Translations under genes and position numbers: made by a program
Assembly: GCA_948470475.1 (NCBI GenBank)
Contig: OX419336.1
Span: forward strand, 360,001 to 424,000
Source: Galaxea fascicularis
Lineage: Eukaryota; Cnidaria; Anthozoa; Scleractinia; Euphylliidae
Direction of reading: 5' to 3'
DNA: 64,000 nt
The notes under the pieces: model-generated
Seen by the model: only the letters and a program-made list of their open reading frames with translations
Databases searched by the model: none
What the model was told of the DNA's origin: nothing
In this document: positions 9,701 to 21,026 of the stretch, one piece after another
Position numbering within the stretch: the stretch's first letter is position 1
How the letters are laid out: each line of letters opens with the position of its first letter

Positions 9701-12700
9701 AACCGGCCAGCATCAGTTTTTTTCAAGATCTCTTCCATTCATAAAATGAATTCTTATCAGTTTATTTTTGAAAGCTTGCTATCGTCTCAAGAGTGTACAT
9801 CCTTTATTAAAAATAAACAATATCCTGAAAGATAATTGCTGATAAATCCAACAGCTCTGAAAACTGTCAGCGAAAATGTCCTCTTCAGACCTCGGGTCTG
9901 AACACACAGCGGAACAAACACCGCCGAATGGCCTAATGTTCACTACCTTGCAAGAAATAGTCAAGTATAGATTTTACTTTTACTTAATTTAAACATACTA
10001 TTTTAAGGATTGTTCTGCTACTGCGCATCCGAAGCTTGTCTATATTGATAACATGGTGGATAAGATACTCACAGCAGTTGATCTTCTCTCCAATAATTTC
10101 TTCTCAGAGGTTTACATGTATATGATTGTTATTGAGGGCCCTATTCACGTATCATGTTAGTTAAAACATTCGTCTCCTGTCTCGTTCTTTACAGTAACTT
10201 CATATTGTCTTGCTTCTAGTTAAACACAGACATTATAACAGATAACTAAGCTAAATCGTTCGTTTTATTAAGCTTCGATTTCCTTGTGAGTCATTGAAGG
10301 TTCCAGTATTCTTCACTGTTAAGCTCCGGCGGTTCAAAAAAGATGTGGACGAGGAGATAAATTTCCTATCATGAATAATGAGGCACACCTGCAAGGCGTG
10401 ATGTCAGGTTTGAAGTGAAACAGTTGAGCAAACTGAGAATGTCAGCTTACGGATCACCGATCTTTTTAAAAAAAGAAAAGTTTTTATTACTTTTAGCGAT
10501 CATTTTGTGTCTTCCAACGAAAGCTATAAAAACCGGCTCAGTCACCATAGCTGGGAAATAGGTTATACTTGGAGTTGGAAGGTTCACTTTTTCATCCAAG
10601 GCACAGAAAGGAAAGTTTCACTTTTGCTCAGAGACCCAAAGAAAATAATGTTTTGACTTAAAGCGAAGGGCTCGGCCTCCAAGTGGAAATTTGCGTTTCT
10701 TCAGAGGACATTGGTAGAACGTCAGGCAAATTCTGTTCGTGCCGTGTCTCAGACTGCCGAGCATGCCAAACTTCCCTTTCCCGGATGATAACTTTCATTT
10801 GCTTTCTTTATCGCTTCCGTAGTACTTGTGCAGTAGTTAGGTGTTATGATAAACGCGGTGAGTACTGTAAGCATGGGTTTTGACTCTTTTATCGCTCACT
10901 TTATCAAGGCTAAACATTCGTTTTAAAATTCAAAGCTAATAACTGGCTGTTGAAGTATCTGGATCAAACAAGGTGATCGCTGTGCCGCAAAATGTGTCAT
11001 ATCGTAATTGCTGCTCAATGGTTCTTTCTTTTTAATTGGAATTTTAATCATGCCAAAAGAGGAAAAACATCTTGGACACAAGCAATTTCAATGTACTCTC
11101 GTCTCTCGCAAATTTAATGAAAAGCGACTAATAATTGCGAAAGTCTTCCTTTGAACATGCCGTTTGGGCTTTGCTGACTATTTTCGCTCTCCGCGGCATC
11201 TCAGCATCACAGGCCGCACTCTCAACTGATAACTAATTGCTGATTGAAAGAAATTCACGTAAATATTTGATGACATATCATGAAACCTTTGTCTTGTTAT
11301 ACCATTGCAAGGCATTATTGTATGGTTGCCAAAGGCAGGAATAAAATACGGTAGCCTGGGGCATAATAAGCTGTATGCGTATGTTGATATCATGCGTCAA
11401 ACAAAAGTAGCGCACATGTCAAAAAAAATTGATATGACCAATAATCGTGAACCGGGTCACCTAAACCATAAAATAAAATAAAAACCTGCTGAACGGTACT
11501 GATACGTTATTATATTTAAACTCCTCATCAAGGTCAATATATACATGTATTGTGCTCAAATGTGCCGTGATAAGACGAAGAGGCAAGAAATTCATAGAAG
11601 GAAAACCATCATATCAAAAGCCGGAATAGCATATTTTTTTGTATTAAATATTTGCCTTTTTCGAGACGTTAGAAATCGCCTTGGCTTACTGACAAATAAT
11701 GGAAGTTTGTCTGTTTGGCTCGAGATGCAATACCTCGGCGAGAGTGTGAGACGGACCCGTCACGCGTAGCCAAATTAATCGCGCGAAATATTAAGGCGCC
11801 ATGCACTGCCTGTCTTCTCTTCTCGTTTTTAAATTAGACAGTTTCGAAGCATGTTCTTCGCCTGCGTGCGGAGCCTTTGTGACCCATGTTTTTTATTGTG
11901 CATGTTCACTTAGCGCATTGATTACTCTTTGGAATGCATGCTGTACCCAAGGGACTTGGTTTGTTGTTCCTTCGGATTACAAAGATTAGCCAGCTTCGAA
12001 ACCTTTTGTCCAGGTTTGACGTCTTTGTTTATTCCAACCATTAAAAGTAAAAAGGCCACATACATAAACCGAGCGTACCTTCGACGAAACAGTAGACTTG
12101 TTTGCTTGCTTCAAAAATCCCTTTGCCAGTTTTCAGTGGGGAAAAAGGGAGCCTAGAAAAGCATTCGACAGCCCAGTTTGTCGTTAAAACTGTCGCGATG
12201 GAAAATCTCTGTCGGTGACTGTGACGAGGCAGCTGGTATTCAAACACTGGAGTAATCAGCTTAAGCGAAGTTCTGATCGTTATCCATAATCACAAAAAAG
12301 AAATTTGCATAGAGCTCTTGTACACGTTCTAGTTGTCAACAACGAGACAGGAATAAGGTTAAATGATATTTCTAAGCTCTGAACAGGTAGGTTTGATTAC
12401 CAAGCAAAAACCTTTCCAGGGATTTTTTTCATCATTAAGTTAATGAGTAGCTTTTCAAGAGGCGTCCCTTTTGATCTGCTTTGTTCATGTTTCTTTGTCG
12501 GTTTTGTTGGAAGACTGGTAAAACGTAAACAAGACGTGAAATGGATGCCGTATTGACACAGCAGGGTAATAGACAGCAAAGAAATTTATATTGCAAAAGC
12601 TTTGTTTCCACTGGTATGCTATTTTCAAAAAAGGTATTTCTTTCAATGATTGGGCGTCATGATTGAAGAATGATTGTTTGAAACTGAGAACCATTGTGTT

Positions 12701-13200
12701 CGATCACCGCTCTTTTTGCAAGCTGTAAAATTGTTGTTGATCTTCGCCATCAGTTGTAAGCCATATTAAAACAAATTGAAATAAATTGAAATTCCTTGCC
12801 TTTTAAACACGGATCAAAATCTTGTGTGATCTTGGGTAAAAAGCTTTCACATATAATTGTGATGAAATTTTTTGTAGGTACGTGCTCGTCAAAATCGGTC
12901 AGTGACGCTTTTATTTCCAGTTTCGAGCTTTCAAATTTCTAGTTACCATTGTTTCGAGTTCAATATTTGAGGAAGCTCAATTTGTCTGCAATTTTTCCGC
13001 CAATCATTTTCTAGAATCTAGCCAGGCTTTTTGCCCACCAGTAGTGAGTTGCTGAGAGAGATCGGTCACCTGAGAATCACGAACCACTTTATGTTGTTTT
13101 GGTAACCTACTTAGCCGCTTATCTACGTTTGGCCGGTTGAAAAGCGCAATAGGCTTTAAACGACGTGTAAAGAATGCTGGAAGTTTGCACAAAGTAATAC
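6711..13200. other. Long gene-poor region upstream of the GPCR
   Basis: No coding region with a recognisable domain is visible. About 7,960-8,180 contains several copies of an 'aatctaaatccggatttt'-like motif in both orientations, so it is probably a decayed foldback repeat. A 5' untranslated exon of the GPCR at 13,725 could lie here but cannot be placed. The remainder is A+T-rich unique-looking sequence. Confidence 0.35.
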
Positions 13201-13724
13201 TGAATAATATCTGTTTTTGCCTTTAGCTTGTTGCGGCACAAACAGGAAAAGCAATTATATTCCGGACGTAGATTTTGACGTGCCACTGATATGGACTGAA
13301 TATCGACTGATTGGGCCTAGGCAAGTCTCATGGACGGTGTATGGAATCGTATGTAAGGGATATCTATTCAACTGTATCTCTTGTCTTGGGGAAGTGCCCT
13401 ATGCCTCAGTGAAGAGAGAAACGCAAGGGAGAACAGATTATACAAGCGGCTACTGTTTTGGGCTTATCTCTGCTCCTCACCGATCAAGACCCTTTTAACT
13501 CTGGACAAGGTAGTAAGGGATCTTCTCGGCTCATAACCCCGTCAAAGTCACCTCAGAATTTGTCAACGTAATGTTGGATTAACTGATTGAGGAGTGCCAG
13601 GATTTTACCTAGACATTATTTTACACCAGGAACATTTTCAAAATAACTCACGATAAAAACCTTTTATTCAAGGAGTTACATTAGGTCTTATACACAACCC
13701 AGAGTGGATGAAAAAGACCGCAAA

Positions 13725-14870
13725 ATGCCACTAACGTCGCCAAACTACACTGAATCACTGACTAAGACTCTGGAACATTCCATTCTTGACACTCCACAAG
13801 ATAAAGCTCAGCTTTGTGTGTACATACTGACATTCATGCTGGGCTCCGTTGGCAATGTCCTCGTTTTATTGGTGGTTCGTGCGAAGAAACACCGAACTAT
13901 GAACGATCTGTTCATCGTGAACCTGGCCATTTCGGACCTTCTTATGATCGGCTTTCTCCCTGTGTATTTTGTGAAGATGTTCATCAAATTCCACCATTCG
14001 ACTGCTTTGTGTAAAACCATTTCACCCTTAGCCACTATGACGTTTTTCGTGAGTGTGTTCACACTGACTTCAATGGCGATCCATCGGTGCTATGTCATCA
14101 CGAATCCGTTTAAGCCCGAAATGAAGAGGGGTAAGATTGTTGTTTGGTTGATTGGCCTGTGGGTTGCATCCTTCCTGGCGGTTCTTCCTCTTTTACTAGT
14201 AGCTCAAGAAGGTGTTGGAAATGAATGCTCAGAAGCATGGCCTTCCCACACAGGGGCGAAAGTCTACACCGCTTGTCTGTTTGTGCTGCAATATTCCCTT
14301 CCTTTGACCATCATTACAGCAGCATATATTCGAATCGCAGTGGATTTGCTCAAATCTAGCACAGAGAGGTTTGGTCCAGGAAAGAATCTGAACAATAACC
14401 ACCGGCGTGACCGTCTGACACGGCACGTGTGCCAGGAAGATATCCAGGTTTTAAAAACTGTGGCCGTAATCGTGCTTGTGTTTGCCATCTGCTTGTTACC
14501 TGTCCAACTCGCATGGATGTTGTCGCAATTTGGCGGTGAAACAGAACGACGTATTGCAGAAAACGTGTTCTTCAAATTTGATGTTCTTCTTTCCGTTTTT
14601 CATAGCTGTCTCAATCCTTTGGTGTACGGAACGCTGACTAAACGTTTTAGACGTGGCTACATTCGTTATTTCGTGTACCTGTGCCCTTGTCTGAAGAAGC
14701 AACTGGCAAATGTTTTGAATGCTCAGAGTATGGCCACTCCGTCAAATTGTCAAGATAATTCCGCCACACGCAAGCAGAATGGAACCAGCCCTGTCGATAG
14801 ATACGATGACAAAGCTTGTTTGGCGCTAAATAGCAGTCCAGAACATGAAACCAAAAGCACAGATGTTTAA
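13725..14870 (+). CDS. Class A (rhodopsin-like) GPCR, intronless, neuropeptide-receptor type, with HRC in place of DRY
   Basis: The single open frame gives 381 residues from the first in-frame ATG at 13,725. Codons upstream reach a stop at 13,644 without another ATG. Seven hydrophobic segments are present. Class A marks are N44 in GN-VLV (TM1), D71 in LAISD (TM2), C96 and C168 (TM3 to loop-2 disulphide), W146 (TM4), P193 and Y201 (TM5), and NPLVY at 297-301 (TM7). The TM3 end reads HRC (120-122) where most receptors have DRY, and TM6 has CLLP where CWxP is usual. The N-terminus has an NYT glycosylation site. The tail has a CPC pair that could be palmitoylated and is Ser/Thr-rich. Overall it resembles neuropeptide receptors, but the ligand is unknown. 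A possible poly(A) signal AATAAA lies at 15,460. Confidence 0.88.
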   Translation: MPLTSPNYTESLTKTLEHSILDTPQDKAQLCVYILTFMLGSVGNVLVLLVVRAKKHRTMNDLFIVNLAISDLLMIGFLPVYFVKMFIKFHHSTALCKTISPLATMTFFVSVFTLTSMAIHRCYVITNPFKPEMKRGKIVVWLIGLWVASFLAVLPLLLVAQEGVGNECSEAWPSHTGAKVYTACLFVLQYSLPLTIITAAYIRIAVDLLKSSTERFGPGKNLNNNHRRDRLTRHVCQEDIQVLKTVAVIVLVFAICLLPVQLAWMLSQFGGETERRIAENVFFKFDVLLSVFHSCLNPLVYGTLTKRFRRGYIRYFVYLCPCLKKQLANVLNAQSMATPSNCQDNSATRKQNGTSPVDRYDDKACLALNSSPEHETKSTDV

Positions 14871-15595
14871 ACAATACTGGGCAATTTTCAAAAACCGTTC
14901 TCGATGCATTTCATTACAATAGCAAATTACACACAACGTCTATCTCAGAAAACACTTCGGAAATGTTAATCGGTTGATCATGAAAGCGCTGATGATCACG
15001 TTTGTCCTGTTGAGACGTTCAGAAAGTGTCCCGCCTCTGGTTGAGCTCATTTGGCTTTGACAACAAATAAGCTAATGTAGTGCGTGACAGGTTGAAACCA
15101 AAAACGCTTTGATCTACAATTTCATAATTTCGCTCCCGGGGTGAAAGCTTGAACATTCAACATGATATTTTACGTTTTCTTACAGCATCTTCTGCTAAAT
15201 TATCTTAGTTCTGGGGCCTCAGTACCGAGTTTCATTGACCACGACTGTGAATGTCCCGAGGGCTAACATTGTCGAACAGGCGTATCACAAAGCATAAGTT
15301 ATATACTTATAGTGTAACAATCAGGAGTTTATCTGACATCAGCGATTTTGGCTGATTTTCCCACGAGAAGACAAAGTTGAAGTATTTTTAAAGCACTAAT
15401 AGAGACTTAATGTTCCATTTGGATTTTATTTGCCTGAGATATCCGATGGAATTTAGCAAAATAAACTCAAGCAGTGGTAAAATGTGGGGGAATGATACAT
15501 CTTTGCAAAAATGAAATAGTTTGACAATATCATAAACCATCCGGGAATTCATGGGCAGACAGGTGAAAACAAGAGCTCAACACGAAAGGGCGCCG
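14871..15595. other. 3' flank of the GPCR
   Basis: A+T-rich sequence with a possible poly(A) signal AATAAA at 15,460-15,465, about 590 bp after the stop codon. No gene is seen. Confidence 0.35.
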
Positions 15596-16889
15596 GGGTT
15601 TCACTAACGTCGGAGTCGCAGTCGTAGTCGGAGACGAGAGCGCTTATGACCTGGTGAAAATCGAAAGTCGGAGTCGTAGGATGCTTTCCATTATGCCAAA
15701 GATTCCGGAAATTTCAGTCGGAAATCAAATGGAAAGGTCCGTTTCGGTTTCTTCTGACGGGAATATTCGGGATCACCTCTGGAGGTGGTCCTAATATTCC
15801 GGTCGGAATATCCCGACCGAAATTTACCGTTCCATTTACCAAGTTTCTTGTTCCCAATACCGCTCTTCTGTCACTTGCTCGACTCATCATGGCCGACATG
15901 GCGAGGGTGCAATCTTCTTCTTGTTATCAATGCTCAATTTGTGGATAAACAACGACAGATTTATTAGAGTTATTGATGAACTCTTGTTCGGCGATTACTG
16001 GTATGTGTCTGCATAGCGTTGATACAAAATTATGTTGAAAATTTTGTTGTTTCGTGCATTTTCCCGCGTTTTTGTTTTTCAATGGTTCAAAAGTCGGGGT
16101 TGATCCTTTGGGGAAGTCAGGAGGTATACGCTTTCTACCTCTATTACTAAGCGGAATTCGTCCTGTTTTAACTCCTTCCCGACAGAGCTCTTCAAATGTG
16201 GCTCGAGTTAGTCAACAATGGCTTTGAAATTCGTATAAACTATACAGCGGAACTGTAGCCTGAAAATAGCCAAGTACACGATTCAGATCGCCTCGCATAA
16301 AGCTAAATGCAGCACCTAAGAGTAACAACTCATCGGACTCTTCAACAAGCTCATTAAAGATTTCGGATTATTCGGAATCTTCACCAAAGAGCACAACACT
16401 CAAGTCCTCCATCTTGGTTTTGCAAAGTACCGCGCGTGAGAATAGGCAATAGGTTTCGTCGATCGGAATATGTCGTTCCATTTTTTAGCGGTTGGTCCTG
16501 AGTTCTCTGACCGGTCAGTTTTGAATAATGGAAAGCACCCGTAAGCTCTACGGAATCGGAGTCAAAAGAATTAGAACGTTTCTGTTTTGTTTCGATTCTG
16601 CTTATGCTTCTATCGCTTCTGAAACCAGTGAAAACTATTTCGTCGGAGCTGCAAGCAGAAGTGGAAGAACCAACCAATCACAACGCTAGTTCTCAGGCCT
16701 TCCGACTACAGTCTGATACCGAAAAACTGCTAGCAACTCCGACAGTGATGAGTCACTGGGTCATAAGAGACGGAGTCATAAGCAGAATTGGAGTCTGCTT
16801 CCAACTCCTGAGGTTTGATTTTCACTAGATCATATCACTCTGCGCTTCTGATTGCGACTCCGACTCCATGTCCGTCCTTAGTGAAAACC
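15596..16889. mobile_element. ~1.3-kb non-autonomous TIR element with GGAGTCG-rich ends
   Basis: The left end reads GGTTTCACTAACG then TCGGAGTCGCAGTCGTAGTC and later ACCTGGTGAAAATCGAAAGT. The right end, reverse-complemented, reads GGTTTTCACTAAGGACGG, GGAGTCGGAGTCGCAATC and later ATCTAGTGAAAATCAAACCT. The same blocks therefore appear in inverted order at both ends, and GGAGT-type subterminal repeats recur from 16,550 to 16,800. No transposase frame is seen. No clean target duplication was found, so the superfamily is open (hAT-like is my guess). Confidence 0.6.
15700..15860. repeat. Palindromic insert nested in the 15.6-kb element
   Basis: The sequence around TCACCTCTGGAGGTGG is the centre of a foldback. 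GGGAATATT on the left pairs with AATATTCC on the right, and AAATGGAA on the left pairs with TTCCATTT on the right. The arms are about 70 bp with several mismatches. It looks like a short foldback MITE inside the larger element. Confidence 0.55.
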
Positions 16890-17233
16890 AGCCAGAAAAG
16901 ATGGACAAAAAATTGCTCGCATCAAGGAGGGAAAAACCCTTTTTCTCTTCTGTCAGGCCTTGGATGTCCGTTAGTCGGTTGCATTTTACGTGCACGATCG
17001 TATAATCGTTTACCAATATGTATACATTTTTTTTTCCAAATCTAACTGTCGGCCTAACACCTATTATTGTTGAGGAAGTGTCAAACACAAAAGTATGGAA
17101 GTTATATTGACAAAAGTCACAGGAGAATGTCTTGCTTCAAAATTCTCCAAGCTATCAATACAATAGTTTTTTTGTAACGAACTTTTAGGAGAAATAATAA
17201 CTCAATCTTGGGACTCATCATTTCGTTGATATG

Positions 17234-17740
17234 CAGGGGCACAAAACGAATCTGTTCCTCACTTTATCTGTTCCCCCGAGGTATTGTGCTGGCTGGCAAA
17301 ATATCAGTTATTTACCGGGGTTGGTTATGATATTTGTTACTGCTGATGGTTTCGTTTGGTAATTACTGAAGCGTGGTAGCAATGTGGGTGTTGCTGGCTG
17401 GCGAAATGTGGATTGTTGTGAGAAATTTGTGTCTCCTTCCCCCCCCCCCCCCCCACTTAAGGCTTGATTTCAGGCCTTTTGGCACGCTCATTTTGGCTTA
17501 CGACATATGAAATTGTCTTTGCTGTTGTTGTGCAGGGTGCTCAATTTGCACCTGGCTGGGAAACCAACCAATTTTGTCTAGCTGGCTGGGAAATATCTTG
17601 TGTGTCTTGCTGGCAAAAAGGAACAGATATGTTTTTCCCAGCAATATTAAAAAAGACCTGAAAATGCCTGAATAACATTTAGTTTATTAACTGGGGTATA
17701 ATAATACATTTTTCAACAAATTGGTCGTTTTGTGCCCCTG
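17234..17740. mobile_element. 507-bp non-autonomous hAT-like element with 16-bp perfect TIRs
   Basis: The left end is CAGGGGCACAAAACGA and the right end is its exact reverse complement. GATATG occurs directly outside each end (17,228-17,233 and 17,741-17,746), so a 6-bp target duplication is likely. The interior has about five copies of a (G)CTGGCTGG(C/G)AAA-like motif and a poly-C run at about 17,439-17,454. There is no transposase. CAGGGG termini are typical of hAT elements, although most of those make 8-bp duplications; some hAT subgroups make shorter ones. The open frame at 17,464-17,661 lies inside and is not a gene. Confidence 0.85.
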
Positions 17741-17746
17741 GATATG

Positions 17747-18483
17747 GAGTGTGCATAATTTAGTTGTTTTGATTGGCTTGACATTTTAACTCTGTAATTC
17801 GGTCTGTTATTGTAAATGATGAATTTCGCGCGTTTTCTAAGCCTTTTTGGCACGTTGTTGTGGCCGGTGTTTGAGTGATTTCATCAAGCCACGGCTTTAA
17901 GCAGACTGACGTTTTAAGTATTTTTTTCAGGCTAAAATCCTCGACCTGGTCCTATTCCCCACCTGAGGAAAATGGACTAAACTAAAATCCTCGACAAATC
18001 GCTTGGGAAGGTTGACACTAGAATTTTATCTCAGTTTCGGACACTGCTGAAATACAACCAAAATAAATTTCGCCTACAAACCGGAATTAGATTTAAACAA
18101 CATCTCTGAAAATAGTTTTACTGCACCCCAGCAAATTCTCAAGGTGATTTTCTTCCCTTCTCTCTCTATGTGGCAGAGGACATGATGGATAGTTCCTCAC
18201 TGTTTGAGAGAGGAAATGCTTATGGAGCCATTTGAAATTGACATATGGTCACACAAACCTCCGAAGTGACTCATCGAGGAATTTCTTTGCAGAAAAAAGG
18301 CAGAAACGAACGTGAACTTTGAAAACAACTTTCGAAACAATGGGCGACCTTGGGTGCAGTGGTGCGTGGCAAGAGTACACAAGTCACGCGAGGAAATTCG
18401 TGATCCCAAAATCGAATAAAAAGAAAAAAAAAAAAGATTCAGAGCCCATTCCTAGACTCGGTGCCTTGCTGCCCGAGTAATTG
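17747..18483. other. Unassigned sequence between two TIR elements
   Basis: No gene or repeat boundary is recognised apart from a short poly-A run near 18,425. Confidence 0.3.
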
Positions 18484-18603
18484 GGGATTTTAAGATTCGG
18501 CGACTACGGACTACGAACTACGGTTGGACAAGGGCTAGCGTAGTGTTGTGGATTGGGTCGAGTACTCAGTCCTTGGCGCGAAAAATCAAATTTATAAGAA
18601 CAG

Positions 18604-18652
<49 letters not shown>

Positions 18653-19782
18653 CATTTATATAGCGCCATATACACTAACTGCTCTATGGCGCTTCACAAT
18701 TTTACAGTAAAAATATTTTATAAAAAAAATTATAAATAATATTTCTTAAAAAGAAATGTCTTTAATTGACATTTAAAAAGAGTGATCGATCCGCTATTCC
18801 TTATGTCAAGGCCTGTAAGGTATTCCAGAGCTTTGGTGCTGCAACTGAAAATGCCTTGTCCCCATAGGTCCTTTGATTGGACCTAGGAATCGTCAGAAGA
18901 CCCTGATCAACCGACCTCAGATTGCGACTAGGTTTATAATTCTTCAAAAGACTGTTAATATATGCAGGAGCTAAATTATTAAGTGATTTATAAACTAATA
19001 ATAAAATTTTAAAAATGATACGACTTTCTACTGGCAGCCAATGCAGTTCCCTGAGGATTGGTATAGCACGTGCATACCTCGGCCTGCACGAAACGAGGTG
19101 GGCAGCACAATTTTGGACTGCTTGTAGATAACTGAAAATTTTACTTGTTTTCCGAGATAAAAAGACCTGTACAAGGTATTAAAGATAACTTAATTTTACT
19201 TCAGCTAATGGCTGCATAAGTCGGATAAGTGGAGAAGAGTTTCTATTATTTACGAGCATTATCAGTCCAAAAGTCGCCTTTCTATCCTTCTATCCTGGGA
19301 ACACAATGCATTCTGTTTGGATGACCTCGACTCAACCGAGTACATACAATACCGAATTTCGTGTAGAAAAGACAGCCATCCTAGTTTTAGCTGAAGCCCT
19401 TGCAGTACTTGACGCTTGAAGATGTCCACAAGGCAACGTTTCCAGTAGCGGAATTGGTATGGATGAGGACATGTATATATGGCTGACTGACCTAAATAGT
19501 GTACCATAAAATAAACCGGTCAAAAACAGTTTGAAAATGAAAGAAACCTAAACAAAATGACACTTGATATATCTCTTTGACTGTCTCATACAAAGTTGTA
19601 AAGAAAAAAAATGAATATTTCTCACCTTATGTCAAGTCCAAGCGTTTGTGTAGTCAGGACTACGGGAAGATCGCTGACTACTCAGCGTCGTCAGCGGACG
19701 ACGGTGGGGTAATGCCTCACCCCGGTCCACTTCCGGTGCTCATCCGTAGTCGTTGTCCGTAGTCGTCGAATCTTAAGGTCCC
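18484..19782. mobile_element. TIR element (~40-bp TIRs), split by a LINE fragment
   Basis: The left end reads TTAAGATTCGGCGACTACGG then ACTACGAACTACGG. The right end, reverse-complemented, reads TTAAGATTCGACGACTACGG then ACAACGACTACGG. That is about 38 bp of terminal inverted repeat. The interior holds a LINE 3' fragment at 18,604-19,135, so the original element was about 770 bp. No transposase and no certain target duplication are visible. Confidence 0.65.
18604..19135 (-). mobile_element. LINE (CR1/L2-like) 3' fragment with (ATT)n tail
   Basis: On the minus strand, about 19,130 to a TAA at 18,803-18,801 translates in one frame as the C-terminal part of a LINE reverse transcriptase. Diagnostic blocks are LRELHWLPVESRIIFKILLL, VYKSLNNLAPAYI, SLRSVDQG-type NLRSVDQGLLTIPRS, and RTYGDKAFSVAAPKLWNTL. 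After the stop the sequence reads towards KRHFFLRN with a frame change. It ends with the GGCGCTATATAAATGTC motif and an (ATT)n run at 18,604-18,650. The 5' part is absent, so it is a dead-on-arrival copy. It lies inside the 18,484-19,782 TIR element. Confidence 0.85.
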
Positions 19783-20888
19783 TATTAACGAGCACCAAAT
19801 TGTGAAATGACTGTTTTAATAATTTTTTAAATTATTTTTTGTTGGGGGATGTCAGCTGTGGACCATCTTTATGTCTGATGAAGCTGCTATTATTGTTTCG
19901 TCCTGGTAGTGACACTGTTGGTTGCTCTATGAGGCCACCACAGACAAACATTTTTACAGCAGTGAGGGATAAGCTCAGAGTCCAACATCAGAACCTGTGA
20001 TGCTCTCAGCCATTACCCTCGATCGACCTTTCTGGTGAGGACCAATCTTTCGTTAGTATGTAACACTAGGAGCAGTCCGTACACACTTTTGCGTGTGGAC
20101 AGTATGCAAATTAGAAAAGAGGCTCGCTAGATAAATCACAAGACGCATAACCTAGACGCTAGAGGAGAAAAATGTAATTAATTATTATTAATTTATTACT
20201 TATTAGGCGCAAATTAGCATGTGAATATGATCAAATGCGCCCTACAATAATAAGCTTTACAATTCAAAATCTTTACTATTCTAAAAAGAGAATCTTTTGC
20301 AGTCTTTAACATGCAACTGTAGTCTTTGAATCGTTATGGTTTCCAAACCTGATACCAATAAACTGGCAGTATTGCAACCTCGTTCCCAGGCCTTTTTCTA
20401 CAAAATCGAGGAAAAGCCCTGAAAACAAAACATGCAAACTTTGGCTCACGCCAGCAAATATCCCGAAGAGATATGTTTTGTTCATCGCGCCATATGTTAA
20501 TTAACAACTATTCTCCGAAGTGGAGGTGGCTAGTTGTTTTAGTATATACTAAAACAGTGAGATAATAAACACCACAAAAAAATTGATTTTATTTCATTTA
20601 TTCCAGCAACGATTGCAATATTTTCCCGCGCGCAAAACTCTGCCTTTTCGTTTTCTCGCTGACAGATAAAATCTCTGAGACATTTGTTTAGTTCTGGTGG
20701 AGACATTTCCTCAAATAGAGTTGTAAACTCTCTCTGTATTTGAAATCATTCTGTAAAAAAATGTCACTCAAATTTGGTTTTCAAGTAAACAAGTGAGGTT
20801 ACGCAAGATTAATTTGCATTTGTAAACAAAACGTTTCTCTATGGTTTTCATCCGGATAATCTCCGGGTTAAAAAACATAAACCATTAC
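19783..20888. other. Intergenic; possible second LINE 3' end near 20,160-20,260
   Basis: At about 20,165-20,250, minus strand, the sequence GCGCATTTGATCATATTCAC then ATGCTAATTTGCGCCTAATA resembles the terminal stem of cnidarian L2-like LINEs, followed by an A/T-rich tail. No coding block is attached, so the call is weak. The rest shows nothing I recognise. Confidence 0.3.
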
Positions 20889-21006
20889 CTTTAAAAACAG
20901 CCAAACCAAATTTAGTTGCTTTCTTTGTGTTTTCATGGACTGCTTCGTCGTTAATTTGGATGATTTCTTCACTTGTCACGGATGCAAACCGGGACCGGCG
21001 CCATTT
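20889..21006 (-). pseudogene. Possible Crypton-type or KIAA1958/QRICH1-like coding fragment
   Basis: The minus-strand frame 21,228-20,848 contains RFASVTSEEIIQINDEAVHE then NTKKATKFGLAVFK. It runs to a consensus-like splice donor (AAAG|GTAATG at 20,889/20,888). The 'E-I-N-x-NTKKATKxxxxVF' arrangement resembles the start of the module found in KIAA1958/QRICH1-like proteins and in Crypton tyrosine-recombinase elements. The nearest upstream ATG in a good context is in another frame. No recombinase catalytic region follows in the neighbourhood. I regard it as a fragment; the family name is tentative. Confidence 0.35.
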
Positions 21007-21026
21007 TTTCGAAAACTCGCCAGTTG

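Noticed and set aside
14229..14874. Minus-strand frames opposite the first GPCR
   Set aside because: Antisense shadows of a well-supported plus-strand receptor.
17464..17661. 65-codon frame with Trp-rich repeats
   Set aside because: It lies inside the non-autonomous hAT-like element and reflects its GCTGGCTGG repeats.
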